Shown piece after piece: positions 32,257-40,866 of a stretch of 44,964 nt of DNA. The translations under genes and the position numbers were made by a program. The notes below the pieces were generated by a model. The model was not told where the DNA came from. It did not search any database and saw nothing but the letters and a program-made list of their open reading frames with translations. Source of the stretch: an uncultured Acetatifactor sp. (GTDB lineage Bacteria; Bacillota; Clostridia; Lachnospirales; Lachnospiraceae). Where the stretch lies: positions 1 through 44,964 of the forward strand of contig CAJTOJ010000032.1 of the NCBI GenBank assembly GCA_910577665.1, in the 5' to 3' direction. Every line of letters begins with the position of its first letter. Positions within the stretch are counted from its first letter, which is position 1.

Positions 32257-33282
32257 ATGGAAAAGAAGAATATCGACTGGGGGAATCTTGGGTTCGGGTA
32301 TGTACAGACGGAGAAGCGTTATGTATCCAGATATCAGAACGGGGCATGGGATGAGGGAGTCATCACGGAGGATGCCACTGTGGTGCTCAATGAGTGCGCA
32401 GGGGTCCTACAGTATGCCCAGACCATCTTTGAAGGGCTGAAGGCATATACCACCGAGGACGGGCGCATTGTGACTTTCCGCCCGGATCTGAATGGGGAGC
32501 GTATGGAAGCTTCTGCCGCCAGGCTGGAGATGCCCGTTTTCCCCAGAGAGCGTTTCGTGGATGCCATTACAAAGGCTGTGGCCGCCAATGAGGCATATGT
32601 GCCGCCTTATGGAAGTGGTGCCACCCTCTATGTGCGTCCCTATATGTTCGGTTCCAATCCGGTGATCGGCGTAAAACCAGCAGAGGAGTATCAGTTCAGG
32701 GTGTTCTGCACGCCGGTGGGTCCCTATTTCAAGGGAGGGGTGAAGCCCCTTACCATCTGTGTCAGCGATTTTGACCGGGCAGCCCCTCACGGCACCGGCC
32801 ATATCAAGGCGGGACTGAACTATGCCATGAGCCTGCATGCCATTGTGTCTGCCCACAAGGCAGGCTTTGACGAGAATATGTACCTGGATCCCGGTACCCG
32901 CACAAAGGTGGAGGAGACAGGCGGGGCTAACTTCCTCTTTGTCACAAGGGATGGCAAGGTAGTGACACCGAAATCTGACAGCATCCTTCCTTCCATCACC
33001 CGCCGTTCCCTGGTCTATGTGGCACAGGAATATCTGGGGCTGGAAGTGGAAGAGCGGGAAGTGTATCTGGAAGAAGTGAAGGATTTTGCAGAGTGCGGCC
33101 TGTGCGGCACGGCGGCGGTCATATCCCCTGTGGGTAAAATCGTGGATCATGGGAAAGAGATCTGTCTGCCAAGCGGTATGAGCCAGATGGGTCCTGTAAC
33201 CCAGAAGCTGTATGACACACTCACAGGCATCCAGATGGGCCGGATCAAGGCACCGGAAGGCTGGATCCATGTGATTGCATAA
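32257..33282 (+). CDS. ilvE: Branched-chain amino acid aminotransferase
   Basis: A 341-residue class IV PLP aminotransferase for the last step of valine, leucine and isoleucine synthesis or the first of their breakdown. The PLP lysine is about residue 184 in GTGHIKAGLNYAMSLHA. Substrate and cofactor motifs include VLQYAQTIFEGLKAY, LYVRPYMFG and EETGGANFLFV. ATG 32257 is preferred, with GAAAGAAGG upstream. No other ilv or leu gene is nearby. The next gene is 95 nt downstream with its own ribosome site. Confidence 0.96.
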   Translation: MEKKNIDWGNLGFGYVQTEKRYVSRYQNGAWDEGVITEDATVVLNECAGVLQYAQTIFEGLKAYTTEDGRIVTFRPDLNGERMEASAARLEMPVFPRERFVDAITKAVAANEAYVPPYGSGATLYVRPYMFGSNPVIGVKPAEEYQFRVFCTPVGPYFKGGVKPLTICVSDFDRAAPHGTGHIKAGLNYAMSLHAIVSAHKAGFDENMYLDPGTRTKVEETGGANFLFVTRDGKVVTPKSDSILPSITRRSLVYVAQEYLGLEVEEREVYLEEVKDFAECGLCGTAAVISPVGKIVDHGKEICLPSGMSQMGPVTQKLYDTLTGIQMGRIKAPEGWIHVIA

Positions 33283-33377
33283 CAGGGCCAGGGTATGCTG
33301 TGGAGGATCCATACAGTGGAAAGTCAGGTATGGCAGCCTTCCATATGGCGGAAACCAGGATAGAAGGAGGTGTTTAT

Positions 33378-34493
33378 TTGGCAGATCCGTTGCATGGAAA
33401 ACAGGGTGCCAGTGGGCAGGTCCGTGCTATTGCCGGAAACTGCCAGGAGCAGCCCTCCGGCAGAAAAGCCAGGAGGTTGATCCTGGCCTTTTTCTGTGTG
33501 CTGCTGGGAGCACTGTTTCTGGGGGCCTGTGGATTTCCGGAAAACGGTGCGAGAGTAGTCTTCACCACAGGACTTGGCAAAAACGAGGTATTCCGGATCG
33601 GGAATGCCAGATGCACCAAAGCGGAGATTGCTATCTATCTGGCAGATGCCCAGAGGCGGTATGAGAGCGTATATGGAACAGGGGTGTGGGGGATCTCCAG
33701 CCAGGGGGTAACACTGGAGGAGAATGTGAAGGAGACCGTGCTGGCCAGGACAGCCCAGATCAAGGCCATGTATCTGCTGGCCCAGGAGAAAGGGATCACT
33801 CTGAACGAGACGGAGACGGCAAATGTGGAGCGGGCTGCGGAGACTTATTTCCAGTCTCTGGGCCAGGCGGAAGTGAAGCGGATGGAAGCGGATGCAGACA
33901 CGATCCTGCAGATGTATACGGAATATGCCATGGCGGACAAGGTGTACCATGAAATGATACAGGGGGTCAATCCGGAGATCAGTGATGATGAAGCCAGGAC
34001 TATTACCGTACAGCATATCCTGTTGCGGTCCAGGGAAGAAGACCAGGGGGTCTATGACAGGATCAGCCAGATCCGGGAACTGGCTGTTTCGGGGGAGGAG
34101 GATTTCGTGGAGCTGGCCACCAGGTATAGCGAAGACCCGGATATTACCTATTCCTTTGGCAAGGGAGAGATGGATCCGGTCTTCGAATATGCAGCCTTCG
34201 GACTGGAGACAGGGGAGATCAGCCAGGTGGTAAGAAGTGAGGCCGGGTATCATATCATCAAATGTATCAGTACCTTTGACCGGGAGCAGACAGACCTCAA
34301 TAAGCTGGAGATAGTGGAACAGCGCAAGAAGGAGGTGTTCGGGGAAGAATACGATGCCTTTGTGGAGGGACTTGTCTGTCAGTTGAATGAGAAGCTCTGG
34401 GAGGATATGGGACTGGATCATGAGGCGGATGTGAGTACCAGCAGTTTTTTTGAGGTATATGAGCAGTTTTTTCCAGAGGAGGATTCGTTTTAG
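33378..34493 (+). CDS. Parvulin-type peptidyl-prolyl isomerase lipoprotein (PrsA/SurA-like)
   Basis: A 371-residue exported foldase. The start is probably TTG 33378: AAGGAGG ends 7 nt upstream. A basic segment and hydrophobic stretch RRLILAFFCVLLGALF lead to the lipobox LGAC, so the protein is lipid-anchored outside the membrane. A SurA-type helical region (residues about 60-200, ETVLARTAQIKAMYLLAQEK) precedes the parvulin domain, ARTITVQHILLRSREEDQGV to SEAGYHIIKCIS. It should assist folding of secreted proteins. Its proximity to htpG may be coincidental. Confidence 0.92.
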   Translation: MADPLHGKQGASGQVRAIAGNCQEQPSGRKARRLILAFFCVLLGALFLGACGFPENGARVVFTTGLGKNEVFRIGNARCTKAEIAIYLADAQRRYESVYGTGVWGISSQGVTLEENVKETVLARTAQIKAMYLLAQEKGITLNETETANVERAAETYFQSLGQAEVKRMEADADTILQMYTEYAMADKVYHEMIQGVNPEISDDEARTITVQHILLRSREEDQGVYDRISQIRELAVSGEEDFVELATRYSEDPDITYSFGKGEMDPVFEYAAFGLETGEISQVVRSEAGYHIIKCISTFDREQTDLNKLEIVEQRKKEVFGEEYDAFVEGLVCQLNEKLWEDMGLDHEADVSTSSFFEVYEQFFPEEDSF

Positions 34494-34546
34494 AAAAATT
34501 TTAGAAATGTAGGAATCCTTGATTTTAGGGCTTTTCCAGGTTATTA

Positions 34547-34573
34547 TTAGCACTCGTGTCAAATGAGTGCTAA
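34547..34573 (+). promoter_or_regulatory. CIRCE operator (HrcA site)
   Basis: TTAGCACTC (34547-34555), a 9-nt spacer and GAGTGCTAA (34565-34573): both arms match the CIRCE consensus exactly. HrcA bound here would repress the htpG promoter 8 nt downstream until heat or other protein damage releases it. Confidence 0.95.
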
Positions 34574-34580
34574 TTTTGCC

Positions 34581-34609
34581 TTGACTTTTTGGAAGGCCGG
34601 TTTTAAACT
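34581..34609 (+). promoter_or_regulatory. htpG promoter
   Basis: TTGACT (34581-34586), 17 nt, TAAACT (34604-34609), directly after the CIRCE element. The leader is about 150 nt. Confidence 0.7.
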
Positions 34610-34765
34610 GGATTTTAAGGCGGCTGGTACACTTGCTGCGAATGGACAGGGCTGGCCGGAAGCAGCAGTCCTGGTCTATGACAGGACAGATGTGGTGTAG
34701 GAGCTGTTTACCGGAATGTGCCGTATAGAAATTGCAGAAAAGCGGAAAGAAAGGGATGTGGTAAA

Positions 34766-36910
34766 ATGGCTACAAGAAGCGGAAATCTATCAATCAACAG
34801 TGAAAACATTTTTCCAATTATCAAGAAGTGGTTGTATTCTGACCATGACATTTTCTACAGGGAGCTGATCTCCAATGGCTGTGATGCTGTGACCAAATTG
34901 AAGAAGCTGGACATGATGGGGGAGTATACCCTTCCAGATGGTTACAAGGCCAGGGTGGATGTGATAGTTGACCCGGAGAAGAAGACCTTGACCTTTGTGG
35001 ACAACGGCCTGGGCATGACCGCAGATGAGGTGGAGGAATATATCAACCAGATAGCATTTTCAGGTGCCACGGATTTTATTGAGAAATATAAGGACAAGAG
35101 CAATGCAGACCAGATCATCGGGCATTTCGGCCTGGGATTTTATTCTGCATTCATGGTGGCGGACGAGGTACACATTGACACATTGTCCTACAAGGATGGC
35201 GCAGTGGCTGTCCATTGGGAATGCGATGGAGGCACACAGTTTGCCATGGAAGACGGGGACAGGACAGAAGTGGGTACAACCATAACCCTGTTTTTGAATG
35301 AGGACTGCCTGGAATTCTGTAATGAGTATAAGGCCAGGGAAGTGATCAAGAAATACTGTTCTTTCATGCCTACTGAGATCTATCTGTCCAAGGCGAACAC
35401 CACAGAGACCCAGATCATCAAGGAAGAGGAGAAGCTGGAGGACGATGTGGTTCTGGAGACCATTGAACCGGAGAAAAAGGAAGAGAAGGCAGAGGATGCA
35501 AAAGACGCTTCCGGAGACCAGGAAGGGGAAGGCGGGGCAGAAGACAAGGTCCAGGAGAAAGAGCCGGAACCCACGAAGCTGAAGATCAAAAAGCGCCCGG
35601 AACTGCTCAACGAGACAACTCCCCTGTGGACAAAACATGCCAATGATTGCACGAAGGAGGAGTACCTGGAGTTCTACCGGAAGGTATTCCATGACTATAA
35701 AGAGCCGCTGTTCTGGATCCACTTGAATATGGACTATCCGTTTAATCTGAAGGGGATCCTGTATTTCCCCAAGATCAACATGGAGTATGAGTCCATTGAA
35801 GGCACCATCAAACTCTACAACAACCAGGTATTTATTGCAGACAATATCAAGGAGGTGATTCCGGAGTTCCTGCTGCTCCTGAAGGGTGTCATTGACTGTC
35901 CGGATCTGCCCTTGAATGTGTCCAGGAGTGCGCTGCAGAATGACGGGTTCGTGAAGAAGATCTCTGAATATATCACCAAGAAGGTGGCGGACAAGCTCTC
36001 CGGTATGTGCAAGACAGAGAAGGAAGAGTATGACAAGTACTGGGATGACATCAGTCCCTTTATCAAATTCGGCTGCCTGAAGGATGACAAGTTCTGTGAG
36101 AAGATGAACGATTATATCCTCTTCAAGAACCTGGATGGCAAATATCTGACATTGCCCGAGTGCCTGGAGGTGAAGCCCCAGGATACAGAGGAGACGGAGA
36201 CCGCAGTGGACGAGAACGGTGAGAAGATTGAGGCCGAGGTGGTCTCTGATGGGGAGGCCAGTCCGGATGGGGAAGATGCCGGCACAGGGGAGAAGAAGGA
36301 GAAGCACATCTACTATGTCACCGATGAACAGCAGCAGGGTCAGTATATCAATATGTTCAAGGCGGCAGGGATGGATGCAGTGATCCTCACCCACAATATT
36401 GACCAGCCCTTTATCTCCCAGTTGGAGTCCAAGAACGAGGGTGTGAAGTTCCTGCGCATCGATGCAGATGTGACGGAGGCCATGAAGGCCGATGACTCCG
36501 AGACGGCAAAAGAAGAGCTGGATGCCCTGGCCGAGGGTCTGGGTGAGATCTTGAAGAAAGCCTTGAAGAATGACAAGCTCACTGTGAAGGTGGAAAAGCT
36601 GAAGGATGATAAGATCTCTTCCATGATCACTCTCTCCGAGGAGAGCAGGCGGATGCAGGATATGATGAAGATGTATTCCATGCCTGGTATGGACATGGGT
36701 GCTTTCGGCGGGGAAGGGGAGACGCTGATCCTGAATGCAAACCATCCGCTGGTGCAGTATGTGAATGCGAACAAAGAGGGGGAGAATGTGGAGATGATCT
36801 GTGAACAACTCTATGACCTGGCCCGGATCCAGCACGCACCCCTTTCAGCGGAGGCTATGTCAGCCTTCATTGCCAGAAGCAATGAGATCATGTTGTTGCT
36901 TGCAAAATAA
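34766..36910 (+). CDS. htpG: Hsp90-family chaperone HtpG with charged inserts
   Basis: A 714-residue ATP-dependent chaperone, about 90 residues longer than typical HtpG. N-domain ATPase motifs are RELISNGCDAVTKLKKL, VDNGLGMTADE and GHFGLGFYSAFMV. An acidic/basic linker at residues about 218-272 (EEEKLEDDVVLETIEPEKKE, KDASGDQEGEGGAEDKVQ) separates the N and middle domains, as in eukaryotic Hsp90; bacterial HtpG usually lacks it. A second acidic insert lies at about 470-512 (DTEETETAVDENGEKIEAEV). The middle domain has PLNVSRSALQND, and the C-terminus forms the dimerisation region. ATG 34766 gives the family N-terminus. CIRCE-controlled. Confidence 0.97.
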   Translation: MATRSGNLSINSENIFPIIKKWLYSDHDIFYRELISNGCDAVTKLKKLDMMGEYTLPDGYKARVDVIVDPEKKTLTFVDNGLGMTADEVEEYINQIAFSGATDFIEKYKDKSNADQIIGHFGLGFYSAFMVADEVHIDTLSYKDGAVAVHWECDGGTQFAMEDGDRTEVGTTITLFLNEDCLEFCNEYKAREVIKKYCSFMPTEIYLSKANTTETQIIKEEEKLEDDVVLETIEPEKKEEKAEDAKDASGDQEGEGGAEDKVQEKEPEPTKLKIKKRPELLNETTPLWTKHANDCTKEEYLEFYRKVFHDYKEPLFWIHLNMDYPFNLKGILYFPKINMEYESIEGTIKLYNNQVFIADNIKEVIPEFLLLLKGVIDCPDLPLNVSRSALQNDGFVKKISEYITKKVADKLSGMCKTEKEEYDKYWDDISPFIKFGCLKDDKFCEKMNDYILFKNLDGKYLTLPECLEVKPQDTEETETAVDENGEKIEAEVVSDGEASPDGEDAGTGEKKEKHIYYVTDEQQQGQYINMFKAAGMDAVILTHNIDQPFISQLESKNEGVKFLRIDADVTEAMKADDSETAKEELDALAEGLGEILKKALKNDKLTVKVEKLKDDKISSMITLSEESRRMQDMMKMYSMPGMDMGAFGGEGETLILNANHPLVQYVNANKEGENVEMICEQLYDLARIQHAPLSAEAMSAFIARSNEIMLLLAK

Positions 36911-36945
36911 GAATCCCTGGCGTTGCCGGTGGGAAAAGGAATCGG

Positions 36946-36985
36946 AAGGACGTTGCTTTGCGTATGTGAAGCGGCGTCCTTTTTT
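36946..36985 (+). terminator. Intrinsic terminator of htpG
   Basis: AAGGACG (36946-36952) pairs with CGTCCTT (36975-36981), with inner GCTT/AAGC pairing, and a run of seven T. It follows the stop by 36 nt. Confidence 0.85.
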
Positions 36986-37039
36986 AGGATATGGTGAAAA
37001 ATCCCCAGGCTACAGGCTTAACCATGGCATGAAAAATGG

Positions 37040-37134
37040 ATTACTGTTCACGGCAGCGTAATGTACGTGCAGTCTTAGGTTTGTCACGCAAAGAACGTGT
37101 GAAAACACTTGGCGGCAACCGAGTGAACAGTAAT
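37040..37134 (+). mobile_element. Miniature inverted-repeat element (TTACTGTTCAC family), copy 3
   Basis: 95 bp with perfect 12-bp ends ATTACTGTTCAC (37040-37051) and GTGAACAGTAAT (37123-37134). AAAATG occurs next to both ends, a partial target duplication. The interior GTTTGTCACGCAAAGAACGT is shared with 3628-3759 in reverse orientation and, more divergently, with 21044-21186. The rest of 36986-37327 holds only a weak possible promoter (TTGTTG, 17 nt, TACACT near 37165-37200). Confidence 0.8.
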
Positions 37135-37327
37135 AAAATGAGGCAATCTATTATGGAAAAACAGATTTGAAGTTGTTGGACTTGAAAAACCGTGTTACAC
37201 TGATTGTGGTAGTTTTTGTTGTCAGGCATTATCTGGGGAAGTAATCTGACAGTGTAGTGTAATGGCATGTGAAAACGCAAAGATATTCATAAATACAAAT
37301 ACAATCAGCCAGGAAAGGAAACAGAGC

Positions 37328-40300
37328 ATGTCACATCAGACTTTATTCCTCCAACAGTCCTATCTGGACTGCACGGAACAATATATGCAGATCCTGCAAA
37401 AGCAGAACCTGCCCATGTGGGACTATATTATCCTTACAGCTTCCAACGAATCCCAGGCAGAATCTTACAGGATGCAGATTGCCTACCGTTTGAGGAGGGG
37501 TATGCTGCCATCCGGTACCCACTATGCCGTTCTTCCTGACCCGGATGGCCAGAGAGTGGGCAGCGGCGGGGCTACGCTGCATGTGCTGCGCTACATCTAT
37601 GAGCGGGAAGGTTCCTTTGCGGGCAGGCGGATCCTGGTGATTCACTCCGGTGGAGACAGCAAACGTATCCCCCAGTATTCAGCCTGCGGGAAATTGTTTT
37701 CCCCGGTGCCCCGCCTTTTGCCAAATGGCAGGCGTTCCACCTTGTTTGATGAATTTATGATTGCCTGCGGTGGCGTGGCTGCCCGGATCAATGGGGGAAT
37801 GCTGGTCTGCTCCGGGGATGTGCTGCTGTTGTTCAATCCGCTACAGATTGACTTCTATGGGAAAGGGGCAGCGGCTTTGTCCATCAAGGAGCCTGTAGAG
37901 GTGGGCAGGAATCATGGTGTCTTCCAGGTGGACGGGGATGGGAATGTAGGGGATTTCCTGCACAAGAAGACAGTGGATCAGCTTAAGGGCCTGGGAGCAG
38001 TGGATAGCCAGGGGCATGTGGATATTGACACAGGTGCGGTGATTCTGGACAATGATATGATTGCGGATCTCTATGGGCTGGTAGATACCCCGGAGAAATG
38101 CAAGGCATTTGTCAATGGGCAGGCAAGGCTATCCTTTTATGCGGACTTTCTCTATCCTCTGGCGTCCGGCGCTACCCTGGAACAGTACTACCGCGAGACG
38201 CCGGAGGGAGACTATACCCCGGAACTTCACGCCTGCCGCAGGGCCCTGTGGCAGGTACTGCATCCCTATCGCATGAAGCTGATCAGGATGTCCCCGGCGG
38301 CTTTCATCCACTTCGGGACCACAAGGGAATTGCTTCATCTGATGACGGATGGCATGGAGACATACCGGTATCTGGGCTGGCAGGCCCGGATCCAGACAAA
38401 CCGGGAAGAATCCGGTATTGGGCCGGGCGAAAGCCTGGATGCAGGACAGGGCTGGAGGGCATTGTGGAATGGAAGCGGGGAAAGCGTAAGAACCGTGTCC
38501 CCAATCCATAATGGGAATGACGGATCCTGCAGATATGCTGCCAGCAACAGCTATATCAGTCCCAGGGCCAATGTGGGCAGCGGCTGTTATATAGAGGACA
38601 GCTATGTACATGGCGGCACTGTGATAGGGAATGACTGTGTGATATCAGGTGTCACCTTAAATGGACAAAAGGTGCCGGGGGGTGTTGTGCTTCACGGTCT
38701 GAAACTGAAGGACGGACGATTTGTGGCCCGGATGTATGCAGTGAAGGACAATCCAAAGGAAGCCCGGCTATTTTGCAAGAAGCTGGATGCTCCTCTTTGG
38801 ACAGCGCCTGTGTACCCAGCGAAGGATACCATGGAGGAAGCTGTCTCGGCGGTGCTGGCAGCATATGACAAGGGTTTTCCAGAAAGTGACACATGTGTCT
38901 CCCTGTATGACAGCTTTGAACAGGCAGATATGACAGCCATACTGCCCTGGCAGGACAAGCTGGAGGATAAGGTCAAGGCTGAATTCCTGCTGGAGGCAGC
39001 AGACCGGGGAAAGGATCTGAGAGAGATACTTCATGCCATGGGGGGCGAAATCTCGTGCAGGGTATCAGATATGCTGCTTAGGGAGGCAGAGCGCCTGGAT
39101 TCCCGGAAACTGGAGGAATTTGGCCGGAAGATCCGGATCTATTATCTGCTCTCCTGTGCGGGTGGGGAAAACCGGTCAATGGAGCGTTCCGGGGAGCAGA
39201 CAACCGGATACATCCAGGAACCGGATACAGAATTTCCCGGAATCCGGGGACGGATGGAAAAAGAGAGAGCGGAAAAATATATGGATGCCTGTTTCCGTAC
39301 GATTAGCGATACGATATTGACTACCGCAGTCGATAATCTGGAAGGCAGGGTATATACGGAAATGAAGAAACAGGAGGTGGTGGTACGGCTGCCTGTCCGG
39401 GTAAACTGGGGCGGCGGCTGGAGCGATACCCCGCCTTATTGCATGGAGCACGGTGGGACCGTGCTGAATGCGGCAGTGTTGTTGAACGGGAACTGCCCGG
39501 TGGAGGCAGTGGTCCGTAGAATAGACGGGGACAGGATCGTGCTGGCCAGTGATGACAGCGGTGCCATACAGGAATTTACCCAGGTGGCCAGTCTACAGGA
39601 TTCCAGCAATCCCTATGATCCTTACGCCCTACACAAGGCGGCGCTGATCGCCTGTGGGATCATTCCATACAGGGAAGTGGTTCCCATGAGGGAGATTACC
39701 GGGAAGCTGGGCGGTGGATTGTATCTATCGACCCAGGTGGTCAATGTTCCCAGAGGATCCGGGCTGGGGACATCCTCTATTCTGGCGGGTGCCTGCGTCA
39801 AGGCGCTCTATGAGATTTTTGGGAAGAAGCTGTCCGAGGAGGAACTATATCAGAGAGTGTTGTGTATGGAACAGATTATGTCCACAGGCGGAGGCTGGCA
39901 GGATCAGGTGGGGGGGCTGACACCCGGCATTAAGATAATCACATCCGAACCTGGTATCCGGCAGAAGATTACCTGTACCCATTGTGCAGTCAGCAGGGAG
40001 ACCATGGAGGAGCTGGAGAAACGGTTCTGCCTGATCTATTCGGGACAGCGCAGGCTGGCCAGGCATCTCCTGCGGGATGTGGTGGGCCGCTATGTGGGAG
40101 GCGTCCGGGAAGCAGTGGATGTGCTCTATGAGATACAGAGACTTGCGGTGCTCATGCGTTTTGAACTGGAGAAGGGCAATGTGGATGGTTTTGCAGGGCT
40201 TCTCAGTGAACACTGGGAACTGTCCAGAAAGCTGGACGAGGGCTGTACCAACACCTGTATCGACATGATCTTCCATGCGGTGGAAGACTTGATCTGCGGT

Positions 40301-40444
40301 AGGATGATCTGCGGGGCAGGCGGGGGAGGCTTTCTACAGGTGGTGCTGAAGCGTGGCGCAACAGTGGAGCAGATGCGGGACAGACTCCGGGATGTGTTCC
40401 GGGACAGCGGCGTGGAGGTGTGGGAGTGCTCCTTCCAGAGGTAG
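37328..40444 (+). CDS. Bifunctional L-fucokinase / GDP-fucose pyrophosphorylase (Fkp-like)
   Basis: A 1038-residue fusion that should phosphorylate free L-fucose and convert fucose-1-phosphate to GDP-fucose. The N-terminal pyrophosphorylase region (about 30-430) has RVGSGGATLHVLRYI and IHSGGDSKRIPQYSACGKLF. A short left-handed beta-helix follows (SNSYISPRANVGSGCYIEDS). The GHMP kinase domain begins near residue 685 with RLPVRVNWGGGWSDTPP. Its ATP motif is PRGSGLGTSSILAG, and the C-terminal CGAGGGGFLQVV is typical. Fkp is best known from Bacteroides, where GDP-fucose decorates surface glycans. ATG 37328 is preferred over 37262, which lacks a ribosome site. No fucosyltransferase is nearby. Confidence 0.9.
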   Translation: MSHQTLFLQQSYLDCTEQYMQILQKQNLPMWDYIILTASNESQAESYRMQIAYRLRRGMLPSGTHYAVLPDPDGQRVGSGGATLHVLRYIYEREGSFAGRRILVIHSGGDSKRIPQYSACGKLFSPVPRLLPNGRRSTLFDEFMIACGGVAARINGGMLVCSGDVLLLFNPLQIDFYGKGAAALSIKEPVEVGRNHGVFQVDGDGNVGDFLHKKTVDQLKGLGAVDSQGHVDIDTGAVILDNDMIADLYGLVDTPEKCKAFVNGQARLSFYADFLYPLASGATLEQYYRETPEGDYTPELHACRRALWQVLHPYRMKLIRMSPAAFIHFGTTRELLHLMTDGMETYRYLGWQARIQTNREESGIGPGESLDAGQGWRALWNGSGESVRTVSPIHNGNDGSCRYAASNSYISPRANVGSGCYIEDSYVHGGTVIGNDCVISGVTLNGQKVPGGVVLHGLKLKDGRFVARMYAVKDNPKEARLFCKKLDAPLWTAPVYPAKDTMEEAVSAVLAAYDKGFPESDTCVSLYDSFEQADMTAILPWQDKLEDKVKAEFLLEAADRGKDLREILHAMGGEISCRVSDMLLREAERLDSRKLEEFGRKIRIYYLLSCAGGENRSMERSGEQTTGYIQEPDTEFPGIRGRMEKERAEKYMDACFRTISDTILTTAVDNLEGRVYTEMKKQEVVVRLPVRVNWGGGWSDTPPYCMEHGGTVLNAAVLLNGNCPVEAVVRRIDGDRIVLASDDSGAIQEFTQVASLQDSSNPYDPYALHKAALIACGIIPYREVVPMREITGKLGGGLYLSTQVVNVPRGSGLGTSSILAGACVKALYEIFGKKLSEEELYQRVLCMEQIMSTGGGWQDQVGGLTPGIKIITSEPGIRQKITCTHCAVSRETMEELEKRFCLIYSGQRRLARHLLRDVVGRYVGGVREAVDVLYEIQRLAVLMRFELEKGNVDGFAGLLSEHWELSRKLDEGCTNTCIDMIFHAVEDLICGRMICGAGGGGFLQVVLKRGATVEQMRDRLRDVFRDSGVEVWECSFQR

Positions 40445-40475
40445 AGGAAGGCAGACGCAGATCAGCGTATGGCCA

Positions 40476-40517
40476 AAAAGGAGGATGTGACTGATACAAG
40501 CCACATCCTCCTCTTTT
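40476..40517 (+). terminator. Bidirectional intrinsic terminator after the fucokinase gene
   Basis: GGAGGATGTG (40480-40489) pairs with CACATCCTCC (40502-40511), flanked by AAAAAG on the left and TCTTTT on the right, so it can stop transcription from either side. The stretch 40518-40770 carries no gene I can support. Confidence 0.85.
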
Positions 40518-40771
40518 GGACCATCCCACTGTCCGGGAAACTTCCTCTTGGCCGGTGCATCAAACGCCCTCGTAAAGACTTCATTCTCCTCCTCCGGCAA
40601 GTTCTCAAATATCTCCGATTCAAAAAACCTCCCGCCGAGACGGATATTCAAATACAAACGTTTCACTTGCGAGAACAACCCTGTATTGGCAATGAAATCG
40701 GAGGACATGAGAGACCTTTCAGCAAATGTTATGATATGACGAAGAAAAGTTTGATGTTATAAATAGAATTA

Positions 40772-40801
40772 TTGGAATGGCAGAAAAGTGTATGGTATAA
40801 T
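40772..40801 (+). promoter_or_regulatory. Promoter of the HipA-like kinase gene
   Basis: TTGGAA (40772-40777), 18 nt, and an extended -10, TGGTATAAT, with TATAAT at 40796-40801. It lies 65 nt before the start codon. Confidence 0.7.
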
Positions 40802-40866
40802 ATGGGAGGATGATGCAATTAATTGAAACTACCTATTGAAAGGCTGGTTTAACTGGAGGTGGCTAA

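Noticed and set aside
35060..36835. 591-codon minus-strand open frame opposite htpG
   Set aside because: Long antisense frame caused by codon bias of htpG. The protein is Leu/Ile/His-rich without domain sense and has no promoter or ribosome site.
40469..40762. Overlapping short reading frames on both strands after the fucokinase gene, including a minus-strand frame from 40708
   Set aside because: They run through the bidirectional terminator without a stop, lack good ribosome sites, and match no family I recognise. The stretch may be a fragment of an older gene, but I cannot support a call.
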